Assembly (NCBI GenBank): GCA_023428425.1
Contig: JAEYYP010000117.1
Coordinates: forward strand, 1-5,857
Length of the DNA: 5,857 nucleotides
Direction: 5' to 3'
Source: Pseudomonadota bacterium
GTDB lineage: Bacteria > Pseudomonadota > Alphaproteobacteria > Rhizobiales > Devosiaceae
Shown: piece by piece, positions 4,895-5,857 of the stretch
Layout: each line of letters opens with the position of its first letter
How positions within the stretch are numbered: position 1 is the first letter of the stretch
Notes under the pieces: generated by a model
What the model was told of the DNA's origin: nothing
The model's database searches: none
The model's input: the letters and a program-made list of their open reading frames with translations, nothing else
Position numbers and translations under genes: made by a program

Positions 4895-4999
4895 GCGGCG
4901 CTTCCGCGATTTGCCTGATCGGCGTGGTCTCCGTGGCGATCGGGACGTTGTGCCCCCGCCGACCCGGTTCCCACGCCGGCGGAGCAATCGCGGTGCCGC
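4895..4999. repeat. Long imperfect hairpin in the csbD-DUF1304 gap
   Basis: Five pairs of arms share a centre within two bases of 4948: GCGGC/GCCGC (4895-4899, 4995-4999), CCGCGATT/AATCGCGG (4904-4911, 4986-4993), CGGCGTGG/CCACGCCG (4920-4927, 4971-4978), GGCG/CGCC (4935-4938, 4957-4960) and GGG/CCC (4942-4944, 4953-4955). The gaps between arms are nearly equal on the two sides, as in one long stem with internal loops. The leftward transcript would carry it between the csbD-like stop codon and the terminator at 4858-4883. A local hairpin GCCGCG/CGCGGC (4995-5000, 5006-5011) competes with its outermost arm. No matching Rfam class is known to me. Confidence 0.55.
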
Positions 5000-5025
5000 G
5001 CCGTGCGCGGCTTTCTGGCGGGCGC

Positions 5026-5208
5026 TTAGTGCTTCAGCGCATCGCGGGCGGCATCCTTCACCTTGCCCGCGGCTTTCTGCACCTTGCCCTCGACCTTGTC
5101 GGCGGCGCCATCGGCGCGCAGCTTCTCATCGCCGGTGACCTTGCCGACCGCGTCCTTCACGTGACCGCGGGCTTCCTTGGCGGCGCCCTTGACTTCGTCC
5201 TTGTGCAT
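5026..5208 (-). CDS. CsbD family general stress protein
   Basis: A 60-residue, very hydrophilic, Lys/Asp/Ala-rich protein of the CsbD family, small cytosolic proteins induced by stress whose biochemical role is unknown. The family pattern is clear: MHKDEVKGAAKEARG (1-15), then VGKVTGDEKLRADGAADKVEGK (21-42) and a repeat-like helical end KVQKAAGKVKDAARDAL. Length matches the family, usually about 60-70. GGGAGA seven bases upstream (5216-5221) fixes the ATG at 5208. A GGAAC-N17-CATT promoter lies just upstream, in keeping with control by the alphaproteobacterial general stress sigma factor EcfG. The gene is followed by a structured 3' region and a terminator, so it is probably monocistronic, though read-through from the exported-protein gene (97 bp upstream) cannot be excluded. 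Confidence 0.93.
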   Translation of the reverse strand: MHKDEVKGAAKEARGHVKDAVGKVTGDEKLRADGAADKVEGKVQKAAGKVKDAARDALKH

Positions 5209-5240
5209 TTGGGTATCTCCCTGTTGCGTTGTGGCGAAGA

Positions 5241-5266
5241 AATGCGGGACCGAACCAATGCGTTCC
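5241..5266 (-). promoter_or_regulatory. Probable EcfG-type general stress promoter of the csbD-like gene
   Basis: On the minus strand GGAAC (complement of 5262-5266) is followed after 17 bp by CATT (complement of 5241-5244). The alphaproteobacterial EcfG consensus is GGAAC-N16/17-CGTT, so the -35 and spacing are exact and the -10 has one mismatch. Transcription would start near 5234, giving a leader of about 26 nt that contains the ribosome site. The gene type supports the call. Confidence 0.6.
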
Positions 5267-5305
5267 GGCGCTTTGCAGATTTAACGACCCGGACAGGATC
5301 GGGCT

Positions 5306-5800
5306 TCAGGTGCAGCCGGCAACAAGCTTGTCCAGGGCGACGGCAGACCCCTCGAGGGAATAGGTCTTCACCGGGTAACGCCCGGGCACATCCGAGATGG
5401 TGACGGTGTCGCCAGCCTTGAGCAACTGGATGAGGGGATCGTCGAGCCCGGCATCGGCCGCGTGCATGCCGTCCATGGCCTGGTAGTCCATGGCAATCGT
5501 AACCGCGTCGCTACCCGTTGAGAAGGTGACGTCCGTCACTTCGTCGAGTTCGGGGGAAGCCTCGGCACCGAGCCCGAGGTCGTAGCGGACGAAGAGGCTG
5601 CCCGAGAAGCAACTGATCACCAGGTACGCATCGGGGCGATCCGACGAACATGCCTGGGCGGTGAGCACCTCCCCACCCTCGTCCTCCACCATGCCGACGG
5701 TCCACGTGGCGCAAGCCACATCCTGGGCGAGCGCCGACGGCGCCGCCGGTGTGCCAAGGCCAAAGGCAAATACCCCGGCGGCAATCGCACGAAACCTCAT
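5306..5800 (-). CDS. Exported protein of unknown function with four cysteines
   Basis: I do not recognise the family. The 164-residue product has a clear Sec signal peptide: MRFR, a hydrophobic core IAAGVFAFGLG, and a cleavage motif ALA before Q26, leaving a mature periplasmic or secreted protein of about 139 residues. The mature part has exactly four Cys (C30, C51, C64, C163), enough for two disulfides. It is acidic and looks beta-rich: a first segment CATWTVGMVEDEGG, then LVISCFSGSLFVRYDLG (60-76), and the end TYSLEGSAVALDKLVAGC. The strand with an internal Cys and a C-terminal helix ending in Cys loosely recalls TagO/VasI-like periplasmic proteins, but I would not assign it. The ATG at 5800 overlaps by ATGA the stop of an upstream gene, so it is a downstream member of an operon and probably translationally coupled; its own ribosome site is poor. 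Confidence 0.85.
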   Translation of the reverse strand: MRFRAIAAGVFAFGLGTPAAPSALAQDVACATWTVGMVEDEGGEVLTAQACSSDRPDAYLVISCFSGSLFVRYDLGLGAEASPELDEVTDVTFSTGSDAVTIAMDYQAMDGMHAADAGLDDPLIQLLKAGDTVTISDVPGRYPVKTYSLEGSAVALDKLVAGCT

Positions 5801-5857
5801 GGAGCATCGCCCAGGTAGCTGACCTCGATGCGCTGGAAGATCGGGCCTTCCTTCATC
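5797..5857 (-). CDS. C-terminal end of an upstream gene, cut by window edge
   Basis: Only the last 19 or more codons are visible, ending in IFQRIEVSYLGDAP and a TGA at 5799-5797. The stop overlaps the next start as ATGA, the usual sign of translational coupling. The alternating hydrophobic pattern IFQRIEVSYL suggests a final beta strand. Too little is present to name the protein. The Met at the right edge cannot be judged as a start or an internal residue. Confidence 0.55.
   Translation of the reverse strand, partial: MKEGPIFQRIEVSYLGDAP

Noticed and set aside
4944..4972. Minus-strand GGAAC followed by CGTC upstream of the DUF1304 gene
   Set aside because: The spacer is 19 bp, outside the 16-17 bp range of EcfG promoters, and it lies within the long hairpin upstream of a terminator.
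4408..4974. 188-residue minus-strand frame across DUF1304 and the csbD gap
   Set aside because: It is an out-of-frame shadow of DUF1304 that runs through a terminator hairpin, with Arg/Pro-rich composition.
4885..5403. Plus-strand frame starting with a signal-peptide-like MRRCGASAICLIGVVSVAIG
   Set aside because: The hydrophobic start is suggestive, but the frame runs antisense through csbD and into the exported-protein gene, lacks a ribosome site, and the downstream residues show no protein character.
1..5857. Mobile element, CRISPR array, tRNA or rRNA, or defence system
   Set aside because: No direct-repeat arrays, transposase or integrase motifs, tRNA cloverleaf patterns or known defence domains were seen. 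The genes look like ordinary chromosomal ones with uniform composition.

Overview
The window is high-GC DNA that looks like the chromosome of an alphaproteobacterium, probably of the order Hyphomicrobiales (Rhizobiales); a Devosia-like genus is possible, but that is a guess. The reasons are the codon use, the gene types (fused NnrE-NnrD, a 'protein L'-type zinc-binding mini-protein, DUF1304, CsbD) and a GGAAC-type promoter of the alphaproteobacterial general stress response. Nothing marks it as a phage, plasmid or island: I see no transposase, integrase, tRNA, rRNA or CRISPR array.

Layout. Positions 1-1265 (minus) hold the bifunctional NAD(P)HX epimerase/dehydratase, cut by the left window edge. 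A TetR-family repressor (1326-1892, minus) lies just upstream of it. The repressor is divergent from a dihydrofolate-reductase-like (RibD C-terminal domain) enzyme (1945-2472, plus). The 52-bp gap between these two carries a perfect 10-bp palindrome that is very probably the TetR operator. A 78-residue CxxC/HHxH protein (2542-2778, minus) converges on the reductase. Behind it is a 288-bp gene-free stretch (2779-3066) with three hairpins, one of them a textbook terminator facing right although no rightward gene precedes it. Next is a two-gene minus-strand operon: a polytopic membrane protein (3385-4365) and a 101-residue soluble protein (3067-3372), both unrecognised. Then come a DUF1304 membrane protein (4473-4823), a CsbD-type stress protein (5026-5208) and an exported four-cysteine protein (5306-5800). 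The last overlaps by ATGA the end of a further gene that enters from the right edge (5797-5857).

How the parts fit. The TetR gene is placed to repress both itself and the reductase gene, and possibly to influence nnr by read-through. The csbD gene has its own likely EcfG-type promoter. No clear new multi-gene system is visible. The most unusual material is between genes: the csbD-DUF1304 gap and the gap between DUF1304 and the membrane operon each contain long nested inverted repeats that could be structured RNA. The orphan terminator near 2900 may end an undescribed small RNA.
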